Part shown: in pieces, positions 9,309-16,970 of the stretch | How the letters are laid out: the number at the start of each line of letters is the position of its first letter | Position numbering within the stretch: position 1 is the stretch's first letter | Source: Geojedonia sp051814705 | Lineage (GTDB): Bacteria; Bacteroidota; Bacteroidia; Flavobacteriales; Flavobacteriaceae | Reading direction: 5' to 3' | Length of the DNA: 64,000 nucleotides | NCBI GenBank assembly: GCA_051814705.1 | Contig: JBPWQW010000004.1 | Location: 519,702-583,701 of the forward strand | Notes under the pieces: model-generated | What the model saw: the letters and a program-made list of their open reading frames with translations, nothing else | The model's database searches: none | What the model was told of the DNA's origin: nothing | Program-made: the position numbers and the translations under genes

Positions 9309-10460
9309 TTATTTTAATATGATGGTATTGTTATTTATTTCATAAGCATTAATTATTTTTGTTTGTTTAATTAAATCCAATATGTCTTCTATTTTTTGAT
9401 CTTTACTTAACTCTCCATTAAATTCTGTGTTTTCAAAAGATTTATTTTGAAAAATTATGGTAACATCGTACCACCTAGAAAGTACTTTCATTATTTCTTT
9501 TAATGGCTTTTTGTAAAAAATAAATTCGCCATGAATCCAACTAATTTCATTATTAACATCAACTTGTTTAATATCTATTGTTTTGGAGTTAACATCAATT
9601 GCGGACTGTTGGTTAGGTTTTAAGAACTCAATTTTGTTATCGTTTTTAACCGAAACTTTTCCTTCTACTAATGTCGTATAAATAGTGTTTTCATCTTGGT
9701 AGGCTTTTATATTAAGTTCTGTTCCAAACACTTCAATTTCTTGAATATCTGTTAGTATCTTAAATTTTGACCCTTTGTGTTTTGTGCTCGGAGATATATC
9801 AAAATAAGCTTCACCATAAATAAGCTCTACTTGTCGTAGTTTGCCATCAATAAAACTTACAGGGTACTTTAATTGAGATTCAGAATTTAACCATACTTGG
9901 GTACCATCAGATAGTTTTACGAAAAATTGACCACCGCGAGGAATCGTTAAATAATTGTATGCTATCTCGGGGGATGTCTTGTTTTTGGAGGAACCATAGA
10001 CTATTTGCTTGCCGTTACTTTTAGCATTTTTAGTTTTAAAAGCCTCTCCTTTTTCTAATGCTACCACCGAACCATCACTTAGTGTTAGTGTTGCTTTATC
10101 TGTCCCAGCTTCTATAGTATTTACAATTACGGGGCTATTTTCTATAGGACTATTGAATATATTTTCTCTGAAGAAGTAACTCGAAGCCAATACTCCAATA
10201 AGAACAGCTGCGGCAGCGTATTTTAATACACTATTACTCTTGCGCTTTTCTTTTCGAATACTACGAACAATATTTTCCTTGGCCTTTTTGATATCATACT
10301 TACTCACAACCATATTAGAAAAAGTATTGGCCTTTATGTATTCAAGAAACAATATTTCATTTTCAGGATTACTTATCCATAATTCTAACTGCCTAAGCTC
10401 ATCAATATTAGCTTCATTAGTAAGAAACTTTATAATTATTATTTCGGTTTTTTTATCCAT
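9309..10460 (-). CDS. FecR family anti-sigma factor
   Basis: A 383-residue single-pass membrane regulator. The cytoplasmic N-terminal part (about 1-78) should bind the sigma factor. A transmembrane helix lies at about 80-97 (VLKYAAAAVLIGVLASSYFF), followed by a periplasmic FecR domain (about 170-285, with YLTIPRGGQFFVKLSDGTQVWLN-type strands) and a C-terminal DUF4974-like STN-related domain (about 315-383). It is divergent from the ECF sigma gene and 96 bp upstream of the SusC gene, the standard sigma/anti-sigma/STN-transporter arrangement. A TAnnTTTG-like box lies on the minus strand at 10495-10502 upstream of its ATG. Confidence 0.93.
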   Translation of the reverse strand: MDKKTEIIIIKFLTNEANIDELRQLELWISNPENEILFLEYIKANTFSNMVVSKYDIKKAKENIVRSIRKEKRKSNSVLKYAAAAVLIGVLASSYFFRENIFNSPIENSPVIVNTIEAGTDKATLTLSDGSVVALEKGEAFKTKNAKSNGKQIVYGSSKNKTSPEIAYNYLTIPRGGQFFVKLSDGTQVWLNSESQLKYPVSFIDGKLRQVELIYGEAYFDISPSTKHKGSKFKILTDIQEIEVFGTELNIKAYQDENTIYTTLVEGKVSVKNDNKIEFLKPNQQSAIDVNSKTIDIKQVDVNNEISWIHGEFIFYKKPLKEIMKVLSRWYDVTIIFQNKSFENTEFNGELSKDQKIEDILDLIKQTKIINAYEINNNTIILK

Positions 10461-10532
10461 TTATTTTACGGCATCTATAGTTGTATAACGAAACCAAAAT
10501 TACTACACCACCACGCTTTATTAAAAAAAAAT

Positions 10533-10540
10533 TAAATTTG
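10533..10540 (+). promoter_or_regulatory. putative -7 box for the ECF sigma gene
   Basis: TAAATTTG fits the Bacteroidetes -7 consensus TAnnTTTG and lies 26 bp before the proposed TTG start. No good -33 TTG is seen at the usual distance. Confidence 0.35.
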
Positions 10541-10566
10541 TTTTAATTAAATTTCATATTATCTAA

Positions 10567-11154
10567 TTGCGCTACGTGTTTTCCAGTCAAAAAAAACTTA
10601 TCAAACACCTTAAAAAGGGTAATACTGGCGCATATTCTTATTTAGTTGACCTTCATTATAAAAAGTTATGTGATTATGCCAGTAACCTTGCCAGAGATAA
10701 CTTTAAATCGGAAGATATTGTTCAAAATGTTATTGTTAGAATGTGGCAACAGCGCAAAAAGCTAAACCCTAATATTTCTATTAAGAACTACCTTTACAAA
10801 TCGGTTTATAATGAATTTATTGATCAATATAGAAAAGAAGTAGCAGTTACTAAGCTAGAAAAAAAGTATATAGAAGGTTTAGATACTGTTATTGAAATAC
10901 AGGATGTTACTGAAATAAATCGACTAATGGCTCTCGTACAAAATGAAATAGAACAATTACCACCTAGGTGTAAAGAGACATTCTTACTTAGTAAACAAGA
11001 AGGTCTTACTTATGTTGAAATTGCTGAATACCAAAACGTGTCTGTAAATACGGTTGAAAAACAAATGGTTAAAGCATTATCTATTCTAAGAAAAAAAATG
11101 AAAGAAAAAGTGATGTCAATTCTGTTTTTGTTTTTTGGCACTAAAAAAACTTAG
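10567..11154 (+). CDS. ECF RNA polymerase sigma factor (sigma-70 family)
   Basis: A 195-residue ECF sigma factor. Region 2 is at about 25-65 (KSEDIVQNVIVRMWQQ) and region 4 at about 130-180, with LPPRCKETFLLSKQEGLTYVEIA followed by the helix-turn-helix YQNVSVNTVEKQMVKAL. The first in-frame start is TTG at 10567; GTG at 10576 is an alternative, and no ATG is available before region 2. It is transcribed away from fecR and should activate the SusC/SusD/lipoprotein operon when the FecR partner releases it. It is the last gene before the mobile element, which has inserted just downstream without breaking it. Confidence 0.9.
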   Translation: MRYVFSSQKKLIKHLKKGNTGAYSYLVDLHYKKLCDYASNLARDNFKSEDIVQNVIVRMWQQRKKLNPNISIKNYLYKSVYNEFIDQYRKEVAVTKLEKKYIEGLDTVIEIQDVTEINRLMALVQNEIEQLPPRCKETFLLSKQEGLTYVEIAEYQNVSVNTVEKQMVKALSILRKKMKEKVMSILFLFFGTKKT

Positions 11155-11479
11155 ATAATAATAGAATATTTTGTCTGTCTTTTGATTACAAATTCTCCGT
11201 TTCGTCTATTTTCATTGTTAATAACCTCAAAATAGCCTTTTGGATTACAAATTAAAATAGTGTGGTTTGATATCATATACAGACAAGCAAAATTATTCGT
11301 TCGTTTGATTCATGGAGTTTAATGCTAATTAGTTTAATTTATTGTTTATCAATTACTTGTGAATAAATAATTAATTTTTTTTCTTCTTTCAATAGCATAT
11401 TTTTTACTTTTATTTCCATTATCCCATAAGGGAAAACAAAAGCGCTTTTGTTCATTTTATAAATCTAAAAACAATAAAA
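11155..11479. other. 325-bp intergenic region holding the left end of the mobile element
   Basis: No ORF is supported. A near-repeat TTTTGATTACAAATT / TTTGGATTACAAATT occurs near 11179 and 11238, and TTGATATCATATA near 11267 resembles TTGATTTCATATG near 18237 beyond the integrase. These are candidates for integrase arm or attachment sequences, but no convincing long direct repeat joins the two ends. An 18-bp palindrome lies at 11435-11452. Confidence 0.5.
11435..11452. promoter_or_regulatory. perfect 18-bp palindrome upstream of excisionase-like gene
   Basis: AACAAAAGCGCTTTTGTT is perfectly self-complementary and lies 28 bp before the ATG at 11480. Its position suggests an operator for a dimeric regulator controlling the first gene of the element. 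Confidence 0.45.
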
Positions 11480-11767
11480 ATGGACAATTTATTAATTCTT
11501 GAACGATTGGATCGTTTAGAAAAACTGTTAGTAGGTCATAAAGAAGTACTGACCTTTGACGAAACCTGCGATTACACAGGTATATCAAGAAGCTACCTAT
11601 ATAAACTAACAGCTTCAGGTAGAATCCCACACTCCAAACCTAACGGAAAAATACTCTTCTTTGAGAAAGCCAAACTTGTAGAATGGTTACTCCAAAACAA
11701 ACGAAAGTCAAAACACGATATAGAAGCGGAAACTTTATCATATATCATTCGTCATAAAGTGCAATAG
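11480..11767 (+). CDS. excisionase-family helix-turn-helix DNA-binding protein
   Basis: A 95-residue protein with a short coiled N-terminus (LERLDRLEKLL) and a MerR/HTH_17-type winged helix at about 24-70 (LTFDETCDYTGISRSYLYKLTASGRIPHSK, then the wing KILFFEKAKLVEWL). Such proteins are standard at the start of Bacteroidetes mobile elements and act as recombination directionality factors or regulators. The palindrome 28 bp upstream may be its own operator. The primase-helicase gene follows after 28 bp and is probably in the same transcript. Confidence 0.85.
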   Translation: MDNLLILERLDRLEKLLVGHKEVLTFDETCDYTGISRSYLYKLTASGRIPHSKPNGKILFFEKAKLVEWLLQNKRKSKHDIEAETLSYIIRHKVQ

Positions 11768-11795
11768 GACAATCTTCATTTTAAAAATAATTCTC

Positions 11796-13001
11796 ATGAA
11801 AAAGATACCTTATATACGTGTAGGCACGTCCTATTATAAGCAGGTCAAAGCACCAACCATAGCTGGTCATTTTAATGACATCTTGGTGCATTGGAATATG
11901 GAAACCATCAAACAAGATCACGGAAAGGATCATTTAAGTAAAATATCCAAATATGACGGTTTCACTTGTATGCCTAACCATGTAAACTTCAAACAGGAGC
12001 ACCTGGGATTTTACAATATTTATTCACCCTTGGGAAAACAGCCCAAATCAGGTGATATATCATTATCCTTAAAATTTGTAAAACATATTTTTGGAAATCA
12101 TTATGAATTGGGTCTGGACTATCTACAATTACTATACCTGAAACCCATCCAGGTACTACCCATTCTATGCTTGGTATCCAAAGAACGCTCCACAGGAAAA
12201 AGCACTTTCTTAAAATGGCTCAAGGAAATCTTTGACAACAACCTAACCTATTTAACTAATGACAGCTTTAGCAGTCAGTTTAATGCAGATTGGGCAAACA
12301 AACTTTTAATATGTATTGATGAAGTCTTGTTCAATAAAGAAGAACTCACAGAGCGCATAAAATATCTAAGTACTACCAATATTAATAAGTTAGAAGCCAA
12401 AGGAAAGGATAAACGGGAAGTCGAATTCTTTGGAAAGTTTATTCTGTGTAGCAATAACGAAGAAAGCTTTATAAAGATTGATGCTAATGAAACCAGATTC
12501 TGGGTGATTAAAGTACCCATGATAGAAAGTGAGGATACTCATTTTCTGGAGAACTTGATAAAAGAAATCCCTGCATTTATTCATTTTCTAACAAATAGAA
12601 AATTAAGTTCAAAACATTTGACCCGAATGTGGTTTACCCCACAACAAATAAAAACTAAGGCCTTATTAAAACTAGTTCAGAACAATCGTAACCGAGTAGA
12701 AAAAGAACTGGCAAGTATTCTGTTGAGTGTTATTGAAAGGTTTGATCTTGAACAGGTAAACTTATGTCCATTAGATGCCTTATTAGCACTCAATAGAACC
12801 CGAGTAAAAACAGATTTAACGCAACTCAGGCGGTTACTGAAAAAGGATTGGAAGCTGGAGAATCAGAAAAACTCGAACAGTTATGAAAAGTTTGAGATTT
12901 GGGGCAATGGAGATATCAATTTTATCAATTCAAAAGGGCGCTATTTTACCGTACAAAAAACATTTCTAATCCAAAATTTTGATGATACGATGACAGATTG
13001 A
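11796..13001 (+). CDS. primase-helicase family protein of mobile element (superfamily 3-like ATPase)
   Basis: A 401-residue protein. The Walker A-type loop SKERSTGKSTF is at about 128-138 and Walker B LLICIDEV at about 170-177, followed by a sensor-like FILCSNNEE near 215 and an arginine-finger-type ETRFWV near 232. This is the helicase part typical of DUF5906/D5-like replication proteins carried on mobilizable elements. The N-terminal 100 residues do not show a recognisable primase active site, so DNA synthesis would rely on another protein. It probably unwinds the excised circular or single-stranded element. It is followed by a repeat-rich gap that may be the replication or transfer origin. 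Confidence 0.8.
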   Translation: MKKIPYIRVGTSYYKQVKAPTIAGHFNDILVHWNMETIKQDHGKDHLSKISKYDGFTCMPNHVNFKQEHLGFYNIYSPLGKQPKSGDISLSLKFVKHIFGNHYELGLDYLQLLYLKPIQVLPILCLVSKERSTGKSTFLKWLKEIFDNNLTYLTNDSFSSQFNADWANKLLICIDEVLFNKEELTERIKYLSTTNINKLEAKGKDKREVEFFGKFILCSNNEESFIKIDANETRFWVIKVPMIESEDTHFLENLIKEIPAFIHFLTNRKLSSKHLTRMWFTPQQIKTKALLKLVQNNRNRVEKELASILLSVIERFDLEQVNLCPLDALLALNRTRVKTDLTQLRRLLKKDWKLENQKNSNSYEKFEIWGNGDINFINSKGRYFTVQKTFLIQNFDDTMTD

Positions 13002-13135
13002 AGAAACTGCTGTATTTACTGGGGCTTAAGCCGTCATCATTTATTCATCATTTTGTCATCAAAAATAATAATGATGACAGGATAAGGCTATTGAAAATCA
13101 AGAATGATGAAACGATGAAAAATTGATGACTGATC
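12980..13135. repeat. cluster of GATGA/TCATC short repeats between replication and mobilization genes
   Basis: From the last codons of the primase-helicase gene to 13135 the pentamers GATGA and TCATC recur about a dozen times in both orientations (for example GTCATCATTTATTCATCATTTTGTC split over 13032-13057, and AATGATGAAACGATGAAA near 13103). This density is well above the surroundings. It resembles an iteron or origin region, though no function can be proved. Confidence 0.45.
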
Positions 13136-13209
13136 AATCGTAAAGAATATAGGGCTTTACAGGTGAAATCATCAAAATATCAAAAAAACGCCTAAAAACA
13201 CATTGGCTT

Positions 13210-14088
13210 ATGAAAAGAAAAATAAATTGCGAAACAGCCCGTAATTTTTCAGTGGAAAAAGCACTGGAAAAATTAGGACACTTTCCCAAAAAGACAACGG
13301 AAAAAGAAGCTTGGTTTCTAAGTCCTTTCAGGTCAGAAACCCAAGCCTCTTTTAAAGTCTCTAAAACCAAAAACCGATGGTACGACCATGGAGAAGGTAT
13401 AGGGGGAAATGTGATCGATTTAGTATGTAAGATTTTAAAATGTTCCATAAAAGACACCTTGATGTTTTTAAGTGACTCCATTCCAATTAACATAATTGAA
13501 CAACAGCATAAGTGTGATATAACGGCTATTAACATAATTATAGATACTAATATTGAAATCATTAAAGTTCAAGAAATCATGCACCCTGCTTTAGTTCAAT
13601 ATTTAAATTCTAGAGGTATATCTAAAACCATTGCAAATACCTATTGTAAAGAAGTTTGGTATAAGAATAAAGACCATCAGTTTTTTGCCATTGGGTTAAA
13701 GAACAATAAAGGGGGTTGGGAATTACGTAATAAGTTTTTTAAAAATAGTAGCAGCCCAAAATCTTATACCTATATCCAAAATAATAACAAGCAATTAATC
13801 ATTTTGGAAGGCATGTTTGATTTGTTATCGCTTGCAACATTAGGTGGTAATCTATTAAAAACTTCAGATATCCTCGTTTTAAACTCCATCAGTTTTATAA
13901 ATGATATTGAAAAACACATTTCCAAATACGCCTTAGTTCATTTGTATTTGGATAATGATACCTCTGGTCAAAAGGCAGCTCAATATTTAATTGATAAGTA
14001 CAAACATGTAATTGACAAAAGTTCAAGCTATAAGAATTATAAAGATTTAAACGATTTACTGAGTCATGAAAAAAGAAAAGAAATTTAA
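13210..14088 (+). CDS. toprim domain protein with CHC2-like N-terminus (mobile element primase-like)
   Basis: A 292-residue protein. The N-terminal ~90 residues (FLSPFRSETQASFKVSKTKNRWYDHGEG-type block, then GGNVIDLVCKIL) look like the DnaG zinc-finger domain in overall pattern, but without a clear CHC2 set of zinc ligands. The C-terminal half carries a toprim fold: LIILEGMFDLLSL (catalytic Glu) and VHLYLDNDTSGQKAA (the DxD). These proteins accompany mobilization genes in many Bacteroidetes elements and are thought to prime the transferred strand. The 3' end overlaps the start of mobC by 23 bp, indicating translational coupling. Confidence 0.85.
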   Translation: MKRKINCETARNFSVEKALEKLGHFPKKTTEKEAWFLSPFRSETQASFKVSKTKNRWYDHGEGIGGNVIDLVCKILKCSIKDTLMFLSDSIPINIIEQQHKCDITAINIIIDTNIEIIKVQEIMHPALVQYLNSRGISKTIANTYCKEVWYKNKDHQFFAIGLKNNKGGWELRNKFFKNSSSPKSYTYIQNNNKQLIILEGMFDLLSLATLGGNLLKTSDILVLNSISFINDIEKHISKYALVHLYLDNDTSGQKAAQYLIDKYKHVIDKSSSYKNYKDLNDLLSHEKRKEI

Positions 14089-14581
14089 TTTTGAATCAAA
14101 AGATGAAAAGGAGCAGGATGTAGAGATTCCTACCGATGTACTAATTAATTCAGATAGTGTAGAATTGAATTTTAACGACACTTCATCTAAAACAAAAATG
14201 CTCTTAGGTAGGAATTCAAGATGTGTGTCTGTGGACACATTCTTGTCTGCTCCCCTTGGTCGCAAAGAAAAAAGAGTGTTTAAGGGGAAGGGTGATCTCG
14301 TTAAGTTTCGATGTTCTGTTTACGAAAAGAAGCTTCTAAAAGTTAAAGCAAAAAGAAGCGGGTTAACCTTAAGTGAATACATACGTCGAAGTCTATTTGA
14401 AAAAGAAATTACAGAACGTTTTACGGAAGAGTATATCGAGCTTTATAAAATGCTTATTAAATACCATAACAATTTTAAGTCCATTGGTAATATGTACAAA
14501 AAGCGAAACCCAAAACTTACCCAAGAAGTTTATGACTTGGCTAATGAAATCAAAGCACATCTTAAAAAGTTTCAAGAATGA
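14066..14581 (+). CDS. MobC-like mobilization accessory protein (ribbon-helix-helix)
   Basis: A 171-residue basic protein. Its acidic, low-complexity N-terminus (about 1-75) is followed by a segment VKFRCSVYEKKLLKVKAKRSGLTLSEYIRRSLF (about 91-123) with the pattern of a ribbon-helix-helix DNA-binding domain, and a C-terminal helical region. MobC proteins bind at oriT and help the relaxase nick. The stop overlaps the relaxase start by 4 bp (ATGA at 14578-14581). The start ATG lies inside the toprim gene; the next Met is far downstream, so this start is preferred. Confidence 0.82.
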   Translation: MKKEKKFNFESKDEKEQDVEIPTDVLINSDSVELNFNDTSSKTKMLLGRNSRCVSVDTFLSAPLGRKEKRVFKGKGDLVKFRCSVYEKKLLKVKAKRSGLTLSEYIRRSLFEKEITERFTEEYIELYKMLIKYHNNFKSIGNMYKKRNPKLTQEVYDLANEIKAHLKKFQE

Positions 14582-15441
14582 TTGGCAAGGGAAAAAGCAT
14601 ATCACATACCAGAGCATCGATGTCCTACGGTTGGAATCAGGAAAAGGATGCGGAAATTGTGTTAAAGGAATTTCTGCATGGCGATTCACCAGCTGAAATC
14701 ACTCAAGAATTTAAAATGCTCCAGGACCAAAATTACCATTGTACAAAAAACACCTTATCATTTGTTATCAGTCCAACGATAGAAGATGGTAAACGATTAG
14801 AAGCAAAGGAGCTACAAGCCATAACAAAACGTTTTATGCATGAGATGAAGCTTGGAGAACGGCAAGCTATTGCTTTTGTACACCAAGATAAAGACCATAA
14901 ACACATTCATTTATATGTTAATCGGATTGATTTTAAAGGTATGGCTTATAACGATAGCTTTATTGGAAAGCGCAGTCAATTAGCGGCAGAAAAGGTCGCA
15001 GAACACATGAGGCTGACAACCGTAAAACAAGTCCAGTTTGAAAAGGCTTTCAATCTAAAAGAAATACGAACTGAAATGAAACGCAGGCATGATCTATCTA
15101 TGAAACAATTTCAGCCAAAATCTTTTGATGATTATATAAAAGCCATGCAAGCCAATGGTGTAAAAGTAATACCAACCATTAACAACCAAAACAAATTACA
15201 GGGTTTTCGGTTTGAGTTTGATGGTCATAACCTAAAAGGCAGTGAAGTGCATCGGAACATGTCTATAGGTAATATTGGAAAACAAATGTCAGGAATAAAT
15301 GGAGCAAGTATATTAAAAGAAAATAAAGCAAGTGTTAATCTAGCTGGAAAGGTCGTAGAATTGACACCAAACTTAGCCTTAAAGATCACCAAGTTCATTA
15401 TTAAAAGAGCCATCGATAAAGGAATGGGAATAGGATATTAA
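14578..15441 (+). CDS. MobA-type relaxase/mobilization nuclease
   Basis: A 287-residue relaxase. Tyr17 (SMSYGWN) is the candidate nicking tyrosine, and the metal-binding histidine cluster HQDKDHKHIHLYVNR (about 101-115) is the HxDxxHxHxH-type motif of MOBP-like relaxases in Bacteroidetes. The enzyme nicks at oriT, becomes covalently joined to the 5' end and leads the strand into a recipient through a helper apparatus. The C-terminal part is short, with no primase or helicase extension. It is translationally coupled to mobC. Confidence 0.9.
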   Translation: MIGKGKSISHTRASMSYGWNQEKDAEIVLKEFLHGDSPAEITQEFKMLQDQNYHCTKNTLSFVISPTIEDGKRLEAKELQAITKRFMHEMKLGERQAIAFVHQDKDHKHIHLYVNRIDFKGMAYNDSFIGKRSQLAAEKVAEHMRLTTVKQVQFEKAFNLKEIRTEMKRRHDLSMKQFQPKSFDDYIKAMQANGVKVIPTINNQNKLQGFRFEFDGHNLKGSEVHRNMSIGNIGKQMSGINGASILKENKASVNLAGKVVELTPNLALKITKFIIKRAIDKGMGIGY

Positions 15442-15457
15442 ATTAAACCGAACAATC

Positions 15458-15769
15458 ATGACAAAACTTGAAGAACTAACAGCATTACTTGTAAATGAAA
15501 TCAATGATTTTAATAAGGGTATTGAAAAACTTGATAAAATTAATAATCAATTAAAAGACACAAAAATTAAGATGGATTTAAAAGAGTATAAGTCTATTAT
15601 TGAAACACATGAACAAAAAATGGACTCACATAGAAAAGCCATTGAACGCTTTGAAAGTCGTTTTGAAAACAAAATAAAACAAGCTAAAATTTATCCTAAT
15701 TGGGCGGTGGTAGTTTTTATAACTTGTATTATAGTTACTATATCGGTTATTTCTTATATGATTATTTAG
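15458..15769 (+). CDS. small coiled-coil protein with C-terminal membrane anchor
   Basis: A 103-residue protein starting 16 bp after the relaxase stop. Residues 1-75 are charged, heptad-like helix (TKLEELTALLVNEINDFNKGIEKL), and residues about 80-102 form one transmembrane helix (NWAVVVFITCIIVTISVISYMII). It has no recognisable family motif. Proteins of this size and shape often follow mobA in Bacteroidetes elements; a role in tethering the relaxosome to the membrane is only a guess. Confidence 0.7.
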   Translation: MTKLEELTALLVNEINDFNKGIEKLDKINNQLKDTKIKMDLKEYKSIIETHEQKMDSHRKAIERFESRFENKIKQAKIYPNWAVVVFITCIIVTISVISYMII

Positions 15770-15812
15770 TTAATTTAATTGACTTTTGGCTTATGTATTA
15801 ACTAAAAAACAT

Positions 15813-15820
15813 TACTTTTG
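15813..15820 (+). promoter_or_regulatory. putative -7 box for the DUF4143 ATPase gene
   Basis: TACTTTTG fits TAnnTTTG and lies 22 bp before the ATG at 15843. The decamer ACTTTTGGCT occurs here (15814) and again 32 bp upstream (15782), so the promoter area carries a short direct repeat. Confidence 0.4.
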
Positions 15821-15842
15821 GCTATTATAATAGAAGAAAGTT

Positions 15843-16958
15843 ATGATAAATAGACTTGTATCTACAGTTTTAAATGAGAAAATGAACTCAGGAAAGGCCA
15901 TTATTCTGATTGGTCCAAGGCAAGTAGGAAAGACGACACTAATTAAATCAGTATTAGAGGATAAAGACTATTTATTTCTTGATGGAGATGATCCTACAGT
16001 AAGAAATCTTTTAACAAACCCAAATACAGAACAACTAAAAAGCATCATAGGAGACTATAAAATTGTTTTTATTGATGAAGCTCAGCGTATTGAAAATATT
16101 GGAATAACTTTAAAAATAATTACCGATCAGTTTAAATCGGTTCAACTATTTGTGAGTGGCTCATCAGCTTTTGAGTTAAATAACCAAACCAACGAACCTT
16201 TAACAGGTAGAAAATGGGAATATAAATTATATCCAATCTCATGGCAAGAGTTGGAAGATAATATAGGGTATGTGAAATCTACACAGCAATTGGAGTTAAG
16301 ATTATTGTATGGCATGTATCCAGACGTTATTAATAATCTTGGTGATGAGATTGAAGTTTTAAATCAATTAGTTAATAGTTATTTATATAAAGATATACTT
16401 GCATTTAGTGGTATAAGAAAACCCGATATTTTAGAAAAATTATTGAAAGCATTAGCACTTCAATTAGGTAATGAAGTAAGTTATAATGAACTTTCAAGAT
16501 TAATAGGTGTTAATAAGGGAACCATTGAAAGCTATATTGATTTATTATGTAAAAGTTACGTGATTTATAGATTACCAAGCTTTAGCAGAAATTTGAGAAA
16601 CGAAATTAAAACAAATCAAAAAATTTATTTTTACGATACAGGTGTTAGGAATGCGATTATAGGAAACTTTACACCATTAAACTCAAGAGCAGATACAGGT
16701 GCTATATGGGAGAATTTTTTAATAATTGAAAGACTAAAAAAATTAAGTTACGGAAAGTTAAGAATAAGCCAATATTTTTGGCGCACAAAACAGCAACAGG
16801 AAATAGATTATGTTGAAGAAGAATCAGGGAAGATTTTTGGTTACGAGTTTAAATGGAATCCTAAAGCAAAAATAAAAATCCATAAAAGTTTTATTGAGGC
16901 TTATAATTCGCAAATAAAAGTTATCAATACTGATAATTTTAGAGAATTAATAGGATAA
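15843..16958 (+). CDS. AAA+ ATPase with DUF4143 domain
   Basis: A 371-residue protein of the ATP-binding AAA_14/DUF4143 family. Walker A GPRQVGKTT is at about 24-32 and Walker B IVFIDEAQR at about 78-86, followed by sensor VSGSSAF. The C-terminal DUF4143 half ends with EIDYVEE...GYEFKWNP, a PD-(D/E)XK-nuclease-like arrangement. A winged-helix-like segment (ELSRLIGVNKGTIESYIDLL) lies between. The biological role of the family is not established; it is common in accessory DNA. Here it is the only obvious cargo gene of the element, has its own promoter-like box, and runs convergently against the integrase with a 12-bp gap. Confidence 0.88.
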   Translation: MINRLVSTVLNEKMNSGKAIILIGPRQVGKTTLIKSVLEDKDYLFLDGDDPTVRNLLTNPNTEQLKSIIGDYKIVFIDEAQRIENIGITLKIITDQFKSVQLFVSGSSAFELNNQTNEPLTGRKWEYKLYPISWQELEDNIGYVKSTQQLELRLLYGMYPDVINNLGDEIEVLNQLVNSYLYKDILAFSGIRKPDILEKLLKALALQLGNEVSYNELSRLIGVNKGTIESYIDLLCKSYVIYRLPSFSRNLRNEIKTNQKIYFYDTGVRNAIIGNFTPLNSRADTGAIWENFLIIERLKKLSYGKLRISQYFWRTKQQQEIDYVEEESGKIFGYEFKWNPKAKIKIHKSFIEAYNSQIKVINTDNFRELIG

Positions 16959-16970
16959 TTTCTGGAGGGG

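Noticed and set aside
13134..13562. 142-residue minus-strand ORF
   Set aside because: It overlaps the N-terminal half of the toprim gene antisense and shows no recognisable features.
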